Shown here one piece after another: positions 23,866-37,400 of a DNA stretch of 64,000 nucleotides. Each line of letters starts with the position of its first letter. Position 1 is the first letter of the stretch. The translations under genes were made by a program, and so were the position numbers. Under the pieces are notes generated by a model. That model searched no databases. It saw nothing but the letters and a program-made list of their open reading frames with translations, and was not told the DNA's origin. The DNA is from Paramecium sonneborni (Eukaryota; Ciliophora; Oligohymenophorea; Peniculida; Parameciidae): assembly GCA_905182985.1 (NCBI GenBank), contig CAJJDN010000139.1, positions 262,496-326,495 of the forward strand. The letters run 5' to 3'.

Positions 23866-24195
23866 AAATATAATAAATAATAAGATATGGATATATTTAC
23901 AATTTAAATGATATTAACTTATTTTATTTCAATCCAATCAATTTCTAAGCTATATTTTTTTAATTCATATTTACTTGTTTTTTTTTCAAATTAATTATAT
24001 TTGATAAATAGCAAGATCGATTAAGAAAGTAATTAATGTTAGAATAAAATAATAGTTTTATAAACATATACTAATGTAAGAAAATAAGTAAAAGTTTGAG
24101 AAGAAAACAATCCTTAACAAATTTAAAAACAATCAGATTAACTATATATAATATTTTTATATTTATAGGTATATAATTGATAATGAATAATAATT
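23866..24195. other. AT-rich intergenic stretch
   Basis: This is about 330 bases between the start of the RING gene and the 3' end of the WD40 gene, both on the minus strand. It shows A/T runs only; no frame or motif can be supported. Confidence 0.5.
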
Positions 24196-26385
24196 TCAAC
24201 TTTATTCAACTAATTTTCTAATTTATAAATTTTTTGATTAATTATCCCAGGTCACTAAATATTGAAAATCAGGAGTAATGGATCCTATTATTTCATCAGA
24301 ATAAAAATTAATCAAACCATCAATAATAAATTATTAATCTTGTGTTATTCTAAAAATCACAATTTAGGGTCCATTTTTAAGTAATAAAAGGGACTTTGTA
24401 TTGTTAAATATCTATGGAAAAGATATAATGGATTAGCCACTTTTATTTAATTAAATATCTTTTATTTTAAAAAATTCTTTCTTTCCATTTTGTTTTGTAT
24501 ATAGTTGAAAAATTTTGGAATTGTAAGGTTGAAATGTAAATAGAGTTTCATTTATAAAATGTAAACTTAATCCCCATTAATTAGTTTTAATAATATGAGT
24601 TTTAGTCCAAAATTAAGTATCACTATTATATGTAGCTATTTGAATCATTGTTTCTTCATGTGCACATGAGATCATTTAATTTTCAGAATGATTCAATGAT
24701 AAAGATATTATTTTCTTTTTATGATACTACAAAGTTTAAAACCAATTCCATATATTTTAAACCTTTTTCCAAATAATAATTGTTGTATCTAAACTTCCAG
24801 AAATAATAAACTTTCCAGATTTTGATACTATTAAACAACTTATACATTATGAATGACCTTAAAGTTGTTATTAACATTTCCATTAGAATTAATCATCTTA
24901 TTCCCAAATCACTATTGTTTTATCACTAGATCCAGAAATAAAGGATGAAGATTCGTTTATGAATTATAAACATGTTACTTTATTTGTATGATGATTTAAT
25001 TATTAAATTTGTTATAGATTACCTTTATCAAAGTTAAATACTTTTATTAGTTTATTCTCATATCCAGCTATCATTATATTTCCATAGTAATTAAAAGTTA
25101 TAGTAAAAATATTAACTTCATCAAATGAACTTTCCAATCTTTCATTTATTGAAAATTTCTCTTAAACCTAGAATTTCAAATTATTCTTCATCTATATATT
25201 ATTATTTACTTTTGCAGTTTTCATTATCTGATCACATTTTTCCTAAAAATCTCTGTGAAATAAATCTTTAAATTTAGATCTTTATTCATTAGTCAACTCT
25301 AAGATTATTTCATAAGCCTTTTTAATAAAAGTTTTAGTTTATGACATAGACTAATATCTTTAATCATCAATTTCTTTCTATAAAACTTTTTCAGGTTATT
25401 ATTACCCAAATATGTTTGCAATTTAAATTAACTCTCCCTTTTCCAATTAATACCAATCCTTTTTTATAAGATATTTAGTATTTTTTTATATCCAATTTTA
25501 ATTTTTACTAATCTAATCTATTTTATCAAAGCAACCATCAATTAATTAAATAACTTATTCTTTATAAGATTTCATGAATTCTTTTGTTCTGCTAATTTAC
25601 TAAATAATAAACTTATCATTTTTTTCAATACAATTGTGAATTAACACCTCTTGATTTTCCCAATGTTATTTCAAAGTATCAAGAGATTCATATTTTACAA
25701 AATATTAAGGAACACATTTTCCACATGCTACTCGATTTGGAACTGTTTCTTGATAATTTAAATCTACATAATATATTTTATCTTTATGTTTCTCACATAT
25801 CCATTTACTATCCATCTCAGGTTCATTGTTCAAATTACGTTTAAAGTTAAAGTATTAACATATAGAATCATAAAACTTTGAATTATCATAATCAATCTTA
25901 TTTATTAATTTTTCTAATTACTCTTAAAATTGAGCATATCCCAATTATTTGATATATCCTAATAATTAGGTTTAAATATTATTAAATATAATTGATTCTT
26001 CACAAGTTAATTATTAAAAGGTTGAAAAATCATTATTTAGTGATAAAGTTTCTATTGATTCATCTTTCAAATTTATTATGATTTTCACTTATGTGTCAAT
26101 AAAGAATATTATTTTTCCTAAAATATTTGTAATTTAATCCATTTATTCCTAAAGCTAATTTCTAACTTATTGTAAGACTTATAAATTTTGCGATCTTTTT
26201 GATTCTATTTCCTTTGAAAATTAAGATTTTAATTAATTGAATTACTTTTCTAAATCTTCAATCAGTATTAAATTCTTATTCATATTTACAACGCATTTTT
26301 CACATAGCTTTTACTTTTTTTATTCACCAATAGTTTTTCGATAAAAAACTACTTGTTATTAGTGTTCCTAGCAAATAATACTCAT
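24196..26385 (-). CDS. WD40-repeat protein with N-terminal zinc-binding and coiled-coil region
   Basis: ATG 26385 starts MSIICQEHQQQVVFY, and CQEH with KLCEKCVVN about 20 residues later forms a B-box-like CxxH...CxxC pair. A coiled coil follows (ILIEDLEKQFNQLKSQFSKE). A second Cys/His patch (WICEKHKDKIYYVD, VACGKCVPQYF) precedes the WD40 half: VNIFTITFNYYGNIMIAGYE, SFISGSSDKTIVIWE, GHSQCISCLIVSKSGKFIIS, SLDTTIIIWKK. The protein is about 725 residues, one long frame to TGA 24196. This layout is common among Paramecium WD40 paralogues. The ligand is unknown. It lies just outside the variable 14-kb segment. Confidence 0.82.
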
Positions 26386-28461
26386 ATTATTAAATAATTA
26401 CACTGTTTGATTTTTTAAAATACTATCACTTCTTTATTAAAAATCCCCTAAATAATTATCCTTTTTAAATTATACTCAACAATTATTTTTTATTTAATCG
26501 ATAGATTAAAATTTCTTATTCTGAGAATAAGCAATTACAATCTAAAAGTATTAGGATAAAAAATATAGTATAAAAAAAATTTGAGATTCTTAATTATATA
26601 TTGAAAAATTTAAGGAATTAATTTAGGAATTTTGATGATTTAATTTTAGCTTTCTTCAAAAACTAAAATGAAAAAACATAAATAATATTATTAATAACAA
26701 TATTGATTATTTGAATTCATATATTTAAATAGCAGACTATAAATCAGTATCATCTTCATCACTATTTGAAAACTTTAAATAAATTGAAGAGAATAATTGG
26801 TGATTTAATATCTATTGATGATTATCCTATATATTTTCTCTTCAAATGTATGAAATATGTAATAAAATTATTTTGCCTAAAAAAATTGTTAGTCTTAATT
26901 GAAATTTTACTATAATCTTCTATTTTAATATTGTATATAAATATTAATTCAATTTTAATTATTATGAAATGAATTCATTTAAAAAATATAAAAATTATAA
27001 TTAGTTAAACAAAACTTAAAATTTCATTAGTTTTAGAGACTTTAAATAATTAAAATTGTAAACTTTTTCGAAGATGTGAATAAACTCTTAAAAATTATAT
27101 TGGATGTTATTCACAAACATCAACCTAAATACTGTCAACCTTTTTTAGAAATTTAATTCAATCGATTTATCATAATTGAGTTTTAATTTGCTTTATTCTT
27201 CATAATTTTAAAGTCAAAGGAAATATAATTTTATCCTGACGAGGTATAATTCTAAGTACTAAAAAAATCATCAGATTAATTAATGTTCTAGCTCATAATA
27301 AAAAATGATTTCTTTTTATCACATTTGTGATTAAAAAGGGAAAAATTATCTATGTTAATAGATGATTAATTTAAATTTAGGAACTATTATATAAAATTGA
27401 TTCTGTATATAAATGTGAAAGATTTATCTGTTTTAATTTTATTATTTTTAAAAATTTCATCATCAATTTAAAAAATTTTATATCTTGTTTTTATGTTGTA
27501 TCAGTATATTTTAATAGACTTATAGTATTGATAATTAATAAAGAATCATTCTTGATATTTTTAATATAAATAATGTTTAGAGTTATGATTATAAATTTAA
27601 TTAAAGTATAAAATGTTCTAAGAATTTTCCTGTTGGCTTTGGTCATGATTTATTTCGAAATTAGTTCCATTATTATTATTTTTGCTACCATCATCATATG
27701 ATTTTGATTATCTATCAAGATTTATATACATGTTTATTATTATCAAAATTTTATAATCGATTAGTTTGTTTTTAATTTTATTATATCATCACCTTAATTA
27801 ATTTCTTTAATATTAGTGGTTTCAAAATTTTTTGCAAGGTTATTTTTGAAATAACCATGTCTTTGATATATGTTTGTTATACTTAATACAATAAGGTAAA
27901 ATAAATTTGAAACTAAATAGACATAAACATATTGGAAAATTTTCTGAATTAAACATTTTTTTAAAGAGAGGCAGTATTTAAATGATGTTGAAAGTGAAAA
28001 ATTGCTCAAAAGTATTAGTTTACATTCTTATGCAAAAATCATTTTGCCATTTTGAAAATAAAGAGAGTGAAGTTAATAATTTTTTTGTTTAAAATAAATT
28101 GCAAAAAGATTTCTGAACGATCTTTTTTAAATACCTAATAACATTAATCGAAAACATTTAGATTATTTTAAAAGATTTCATTTTGTGTTAGGTTGAATAA
28201 AACTTGAAAATAAATATTAATAGCAATATAATCTAGGTATTTGGAAAAAAATAAGTAAAAATAGGTTTTTAGATTATTTTAACTATGTAGATTCAAATAA
28301 ATAAATATATCATTAATAAATAGCTGAAAAATCAACATAATTCTTCTTATTTTATTTGAATTAGATTGTTATTAAGGAAGTATAAATTACAATAATTTAT
28401 ATTTATAACTACAAATATTTGTTTTAATTTTTTATTAATTTTTTAAACTAAAAGATTTTTA
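26386..28461. other. Gene-free AT-rich region with the left edge of the variable segment
   Basis: About 2.1 kb without a convincing gene. The 397 bases 26551-26947 reappear exactly at 41354-41750. At 26947 (after atattaa) the two versions part. The rest is A/T-rich with TGA in every frame. The 71-codon standard-code frame at 27794-28009 on the minus strand is not supported by any motif. Confidence 0.6.
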
Positions 28462-31400
28462 ATGTACCAAAACAATGATTTAAATTTTATTCCTCTAAAA
28501 GGGAGTATTAAAACTTCAAACTATTAGCTTCGAGGTGGAGGGTGTGGATAATCCAAATAAAAGGGGAAAAATACAACAGATAATGTATTGCCAGAGAGTG
28601 AAATTCCTCATGATTTTTTGACCAATTTGAATGACAATATTGAAAAAATAATTGATAAGGCTTCAAAAATATTAGATTAAGGATAAAAGGTTGAGGTTCT
28701 AATGGCAATTTAATGGTTTTTTTATAATAGGGAACATTTGAATACTTGTTGTATTTCTAATAAATTAACAACATCTATATGTAATTTGGTACAAAACAAC
28801 TTTGAAAATTTATTAAAAATCCTTCCAGTTTATTTAAGGGCTAATTGGTATCTATGTTATCAAGTTTTATAAATTTGCAATGAATTAGCTCGTATCCTCT
28901 ATTCATTTTAACTAAAAAGTGATAATAGACATTTGAAAGTGGAAAAACAATAAGAATATTTAAATGACCTTGAAGAATTCACAACTTAATTAGAAATTGA
29001 AAAAGCAAATGTTTGGAAATGCGGAATCGAATATGAATTAAATCTAATAAAAATAATGTTAATAAATACGAACACTAATTCATAAGAGGGTCAAGAATTA
29101 TTAATTGATATAGTAAAAAATATTGGTTAATCTATTGTGTCATTGTCTGCAACTGATGATTTGATACCAAGTTTAATGAATGGAGCAAAATTTTTACTAC
29201 TGAAATGCAAAGATAAAATATTGTATCCTTTAGAAATTTATGCAACTTATTATTTATTTTAAACGATTAAATGGTCTATAATAAAACAGTTAAAATCTAA
29301 ATATTCAGTGTATAAATAAATAAAGCAATTAAAAGATACATTTTAAGAACATATATAATCATCAGATAATTGGATTTTACATTCATGTTGGATTATGATG
29401 ATTATAGATATTTTAGCTTATAGACCATTTATTTAGAAAGAACTAATAAATGCAACTCCAAATGAATCATAATATTAGAGATGGAATAAATTAATTGAAG
29501 CAAGATTAATATAATGTGTTTCTTATAATCCAAATGAAGCATAAATTGTTTTATTTGCAAAATAATAAAGAAATTTTGATTAGGAATTAGTAAATTTATT
29601 AGGAGCTCAGGGAAAAATAAAATTTGAATTGTTTTAATAATGTCTTTTAAATGGAGAATTAGCACATAAATTTAATATTTGGGATTTCTATAAGAATTTT
29701 TCATTTTAAAAAAATTAATAAATACAATATAAAGATTATGAAATTCTATTAGCGAATAATGAATTAAATACTTTAGAAAAGTCATTTGAATATTTAAAAT
29801 AATCAAAAGATGAAATATTTGTTTATTAATTATAAATTTAAGAATTATTAACTGATGAGTTTTTATAATTATAACAAACAGAACTTTCAAAGAAATTATA
29901 TTAAGATGAATTGCTAGTACTGAAAAAAAAGTTTATGAATTCATATAAAAAAGCAATTTATTACATTAGAATCATTCAGGAATTCTTTTTTTATGAATAA
30001 TATAAATTAAACTTGCTGGATCCTTACTTCAATATTATAAAAGATGAACCAAAATAATAATTAGTATAGATCTCTCACGAAATTAAAAACACATTCAAAT
30101 CATCTCTTGAAAATTTTTAAGAGTCTTTTTTTAAAGAATACTTTAATGCTATTGAATATGCTAGTTAAATTTCTATGACAAGTCTAAATTTATAATAATA
30201 AGAAAAAGAAAATCTAAAAATGATTTGTTAAAAATTTAATATCTAAACTTTACAGGATTTATTTAAAAATTTTGAAACATAATTTGATTAATTTATAAAA
30301 AATATAAGAAACTTAACAATTAAATTCATCAAATCAATTCCTGAGAAAAATTAAAATAACAATATGATTTAATTTAAAACATATGATATGTTAGATTTTT
30401 TAAAGTAGACTTGTTGTATAGATTGGCTTTAAAAATTTATTGATCAAAATAAGGAGACATTTTTATCAATACCAAAGGATGAGAAAATTGAAACAATATC
30501 AGATGTATTATAAAAGTTGATAAATTTCAAAAGAGAAAGTATGATTGCAAAGAATTTAAAATAAATATTACAAGCCTAATAATATAGATATTTGATCTTT
30601 AAAGAGAAATTTAAATTAAAAGAGACAGCATAAGAATAATAAAATGAATAATTGGATTAATATTTCAAACAAAATTTGATAAATTTGATGAAATAAGAAA
30701 AAGAAAAAATTGAGGAATTAATTAAGGAATCATAGTAAAATTTTGAAATTAAAATTAAAGAGATGCTTAAAATGTTTAAAAATGATTATATGAAAATATA
30801 GAATGACAATTAAAAACTTAATAATGAAATATCTTAGGCTGCTTTAAATTTAATATCAGAAGGATAATTTATTTTTTTAACAATTTAGAATTAAAATTAG
30901 AAAAAAGATAAACTAGTTGAATTAGATAATAAATATAAATAATTTTTTGAAACTAATAATTAAAGTAATAAGGAGCATTCAAATAAAACATTATTCTAAC
31001 AGACACTTTCCAACGAACCAAACAATATATTTTTATGTTGGTTTGATTTTTGTTAAAAAAAGATTAATTCAAATTTAGAAAATATTTAAGATCTTTATTT
31101 TAGTCTTAAATCTTATAAATAAATGATATAACTTGGTTTATTTATGATATTAAATTTACAAGAAAAAAATATAGATTATAATGGGGAAATATCAAATTTA
31201 AAAGAGAGAAGCAATTAAATGATTTTTAATTTTAATAAAAAAGAGGAAAATTATGAGAGTGATTAAAATTTTATAGATGAAAGTGATAAAGAGATTTAAT
31301 TTAATTTGGATAATGTTGTTGGACTTTCAGATATTTAATCAACGAATGAGAATTGTAATACTTAAATAGTAGATTAGATTTATTTAACTATTTTATAGGA

Positions 31401-34400
31401 TCTAGAATAATATTAAATAGAGATAAAAACATCTATATTATAAATTTTTGATTTAAAAACTCCATATAAAGTAAAAGAGTTTTTAGTATTTAATTTAATC
31501 CGACTTTAATAAAGTGTTTAAGAAGATTGTTTTACTTAATTTTCATCCAAATTTCTTTAATATTTATGGATATTTGAAAAAGATTAACGAGTGAGAAGTT
31601 TATTAAAGAATAAGGAATTAATAGAAATGTAAAAATAATTATTTTCTTCTAATTTACAATCTTCATGTGATTAAATTAAATAAGAGATGAAGTAAAGAAT
31701 AAATAATCTTGAAAGTTTGTAATAGGAAATTAGATTAGAAGGAAATTTAACATTAAGAGAATAGCTTTAAAAAAAATTAGAAATGGAATATGAGGAACTT
31801 GATTAATACATAGATAATTTATCAGAAATGTCTTAAAAAATGGAGATGAGTTTGTTGTTTCTTAAAGATATATAAAAAGATGTTAAATAAATAAAGAATT
31901 AGATCGAGAATATATAAAATAGTTTAAATTAAGTTGGGGATGATATTAGAAAGTTGAGAGGTAAGAAATATGATGAATTATTGGAAATAAGAAAATAAAA
32001 GATTCTATAATAATCCAAATTATTGGAGATAGATTCTATTTATGTTTCAGTAAAAACAATAGAATATGATCCAATAAGTGGTAATATAAAAAAAACATAA
32101 GAAGATTAAATTATATCAGAATTATTAAATGATGATAAAGATAATTTTAAAGGAGAAGTAAATGAATTCATTTGGAATTAAAATGAAAATAAAGATGTGA
32201 TGTTACTATCAGGTAATGCTGGATCTGGTAAAAGTAGAGCAGCAAGAAAAATTGAAGAATTTATTTGGAATTTACATGGAAAATAATCAAAATGGATACC
32301 AATTTATGTATCTCTTCCAAATTTAAAAAACCCAAAATATAATTTATTTGAATAAGCTTTAGAAACTGAGAATTATGGATTCGATAAACATTAAATAGTA
32401 GAGTTTAAAGAAGCAATTTAAAATAAATAAGAATATATTTTAATGATATTAGATAGTTATGATGAGATGAAATAGGATTGTATTTAATAAAATCTAATAT
32501 TGACTAATAAACTTATTTAAGATTTAAATATTGTTAAATAAGAAAGATAATTGAAAGTGATCATAACTACAAGAAAAGAGATACTTAATATTGTTGGATA
32601 TTAAACATGGTTCTATGGAGAAAGTCTAGAAAGCTTCAAAGAAGTTTAATTATAAAATTTTGATTAAGATTAAATACAAGAATATTTAAGAAAATATGTT
32701 GAATTAAGTGTAAGGAGAAAAATAAAATAAATTTATGAGTTTGTAAAGTAAGTTTAAAATAATGCTTTTGATCTGAAAGAATTTTAAGAAATTTGGGGTT
32801 TAATTGAGAAATAAGTTAAAATTGCATCAGAAGATAACAATACAGATGAATAGATCTTTAGAAATTAAGATTTAGATAGCTTATTATAGAAAGTTACATC
32901 TCATAAAACTTTAAAATGTTTAAAAGAAGAACATATTATTACTTTAAGAAAAGATTTAGAACCATTATGGAGTGTAAATAAATTTGAAAAAGCAATAAAA
33001 AATGTAGGTATTTTAGATCTTTTAACTACACCATTCATGTTAGAAATAATTGTATAGGTTCTACCAAATATGGCAAAAGAGTAAAAAGGATCAATAGAAA
33101 TTAAAAATTTATTTATTTCAAATTATTTAAAAATAATTAAGAAATAAAAATTAAGAATGATAATTAAAAAAAGAAATTAGAAGAAACTGAAAAAGAAATA
33201 CAGAAATTGAATGAAATTGTTGATTAATTAGATAAGAAAAACTTTTTTTCATCTTATTCAATAACAAGTGTTTTAATTACTTAGAATAATTCAATTTTTG
33301 TAGATAAAACTGAATTTAATTTTGATTTTGATATGGATGAAATTGATTATGTAATTTAAGCATTAAAAATGAAAAAATTAACTATTTTTGATTTTTATGA
33401 AAGTTTCATTAAATTTTATCATTATTAATAAATGTAAAAGTAAAGGGAAAAAGGTTATATACCAAACTATGAAAGTTTTGAGTAAGATATTTTCTAATTT
33501 TCATAATCTTTAGCATTAGATATGAGTATAAGAGATTTATCTTAAGTAAATTATAAATAAAAAGGAAAATTAAATTTAGAGAGTAAATATAATAGTTTTA
33601 AAAACTTTGATGATTGGCCTAATTAATATTTTAGTGATACCTTAGATGATTAGGACTATAAAAAATTAATTAGAAGTTGTATTCTTGTAAGTGCGAAAGG
33701 GAGTACTTATTCATTTAATCATAAATCAATATAAGAATTTTATGTTGCAAAGTATATATTGGAATTACTACTTTTTTTGGATTGGGGAATTTCTCTTGAA
33801 TTCTTGAAAAAAATTGAAGAAGAGAAATAAATATTATTGAAATCTTTATATAATCAAATAAAATTTAATATCTCAAAAGAAAATTATATAGGAATAATAA
33901 ATTTTGTTAAAGATAAATTGTAGAATATGGAAAACACAAATAATATATTAATTAATATAGTGAAACTCTCTACAAATGAGAAATATATATACGCTGCATC
34001 AAATAGTATTTATTTATTGAATTAATTAAATGCTTATTTTGAATCATAGGATTTTAGTAAAATTTAATTATTTGACACTAGTATTTCAGGATTAAGTTTT
34101 TTTAATAGTAATTTAAGCAAATCTAAATTTGATAAAGTTAAAATTGATTCATGTAATTTTAATTGTGCTAATCTTACTGAGGTAATTTGGTAAGACATAA
34201 TTTGTAAAGAAAAACCTTATTTAAAAGGACATGAATCAGAAGTTTAAATTGCAATATTTTCACCAAAAGGTAATTTGATTGCTTCTGGTGGTAAGAATAA
34301 AGAATTAAATCTATGGGATGTAGATAATCCTGAATAAATGGTAAAATTAATAGGTCATACAGATACAATTAATTCTGTTTAATTTACATCTGATAATAGA

Positions 34401-37400
34401 CTAATTTCTTCCAGCAATGATGGTACAATTAAGTTATGGGATATATCTAATCCATAAAATCCATAATTATAAGTAACAATTGAAGATCTCAAAGTTGAAC
34501 AAATTGCACTCTCTTACAATAATAACATGTTGGTATCTAAAAGTCAAGATGGCTTTAAGATATGGAACATGCCGAATCTTAATTTAAATAATGATAATAT
34601 TACAATTAAAGGATTAAAGGATGATCCAAAAATATTCGCATTATCTTAAGATGAATCAAAAATAGCTATTGGTAAAAAAGATTTAACTATTTTAATTATT
34701 AATATAAAGACAAAATAAGAATAAAAACTAATTGGTCATAAAGGAAACATAAGTAAATTAGCATTCAATTATCAAGGAAATAATTTAGCTTCTGCATGTA
34801 CATATTGTAATTTATATATATGGGATTTGTGTTCCTTTAAGTTACTTCAAGTGCTTTTATTTAATTAATTTCAAATTAACCATCTAGCTTTTATTGAAAA
34901 GGATAAATCGATAATTGTCAATAGCAAAACTAACTTAGCTTCAATCCAGTTAGAAAAAGTCGAAAAATCTGAAGAAATTATAATTGATTAATGTTAAATT
35001 GCTTATCTATCATAGTTTAATGACATTTGTCTATTAGGATATTTTAACTACGTTGCAATTCTTGATCTTAATACATTACAAATAATAAATATTATAGATT
35101 GTGAATTTACAGTTGAATCTATATAAATATCAAGTGATTCTTCAAAATTTTCTACAGAAGGTAATAGAAAATTAATAATTTGGAGTTTATAAACATTATA
35201 ATAATTGATTAGTTTAAAAGATTATAACAACTATTTTACTAATGATTATTGTGTATTATCTAAAAATTTTGAGTGTGGTGTTTATCATAATTCTGAAAAA
35301 GCATTTATTTTTAATTTATAAAGAATTCTTTAAGCAAGAGATTTAAAATCAAAACAGTTAGTAGCACACAAATATCTTTCATAAAATAATTGTTTTACAA
35401 TAAATTTCAATAATGAAATTTTAGCTTATCAAATCTAATATAATTAGGTAATTCTTTTTGATATTATTAATGATCAATAATTAGAAATTTTGTAATTAGA
35501 AAACTTCGACTCATTTGAAGGATTTGTTTTTTCTCCTTCAGTTAATATTTTAGCATCAGTACATGGGAGTAAAAAAATTAATTTATGGAATTTAGATAAT
35601 TAACCATATTTAAGTTAAGAATTAGTTGCTTCTTTTTCATAATCTAGTTTGATGGATTTTAAGTATTCTTATGATGGATCATTATTAATTATCTTAGATT
35701 CAAATTCATCTATATATATTTGGAATTCATTTAATGGTGATCTAGTATATACAATAAATGAAAAAAAATATAATATATGGTAAGAGATAACTATATCAAT
35801 AGACAATTAATAGATTGCTTTTATAGATAGAGAATAAAACAAAAAAATAATAGTCTGGAATTTGTAGTTAATGTAGGAAGTAATTCTTTTAAAAGAAGAT
35901 ACTCAAGCTGTAGATATAGTCAAGTACTTTCCTAATAAAATGAGATTAATTTCTTATAGTAATGATGTACAAGTAATTTTATTTTGGAATACAATTGAAA
36001 GAACTGTAGAATATAAAATTAATTGCCAAATTTCATAAGTTTGTTTTTCAAAAAATGGAAATTTAATGGCTTCTGCTTAGAAGGAAATAATTCAGTTATG
36101 GGATTGTTCAAAAGTAGAAATTAAAAAGTTAGGATGTTAAAAAGTAGATTCTTAAATTTTTAGATTGAATTTCATTGGTAAAGATAATAATTTAATTTAT
36201 TAATAAAAATCAAGTATTTTATTTCTTCCTTAATAATTATTAAATTTAGAAATGATAATTGAAATAAATTCAAAATATTAAGATTAATAATTGATTTCAT
36301 TTTCTCAAAATGATTAACTGTTAGCAATTGTTCAATTCTGTCAAATCTAAATATATTTTGTTTAAGAATGGAAATTATATAAAACTTTACCTTAAGATTC
36401 TTAAATTCATTCGATAACATTTTTTTCAGATGGGAATCAATTAATTTCTTCAAATAAACATGGAGTTTTAACCATTTGGGATGTTCATTCTAGCGAACAA
36501 ATGCACACTTTAATGACTTATACATATTAAAGCAAATTATATCTAATGAATAATGATTAAATATTATTATAAGTTGGAGAATAAATTAAAATTTGGAATT
36601 TAGAAAATAAATAAGATATTAAATTATGTGGATTATATTCAAAATAATTTAAATTATTTGAAAATTATTAAGAAGAACAATATTTTAAATAATGTGTCCA
36701 AATTAAATTTGAGGTTTCTCTAAAAAAAGATTATTTTTGCTTTAACTTTGATACATTTAAGTTTATAATTAAATAAATCAAAGAATAAAAAGATATAAAA
36801 TTTTATTAACATTAATGTGATATTAAAAAATTAGAAATATTTGAATAAAAATAATAGTGTTTTATTTGGGATTAGAATAATGATCTAATAATATTAACTT
36901 TTTAAAATGAAAATATATTTTAGAGTTAAATAAAGATCACCACCACCAACGATAATTTAAATATTAGAAATTTAAATGATTTAGCCATTTCTCATGATTA
37001 GAAACTCTTAGCAGTTAAAAACTACGATTCTATTGAAATAATAAAAATTGTAAATTAGGAGAGTAAAATAATTTGTCCTTTACAAAAATAATATTTATAA
37101 TATCATAAAAATCTATTTTTTAATAAAAATGGAGACATGTTAGTTGAAGTGATAAGTTCAGAAGATTTTAATAAGTACAATAGTTATTAATCACAAATAA
37201 TCATTTATAAAATTAATAAAAATTTTGAATAAAAAATAGATTTATTTAGAAAATTTTCTGATATAATTAAATTTGCAAAAATTAATAACAATTTTTTATC
37301 AGTATTATTTGATTCAGGTGATATTTTGATAATAAATTTGATTGAAAGACAATAAAAAACTTATATAAATTTTGATAACATTGGTTAAATTGCAATATCT

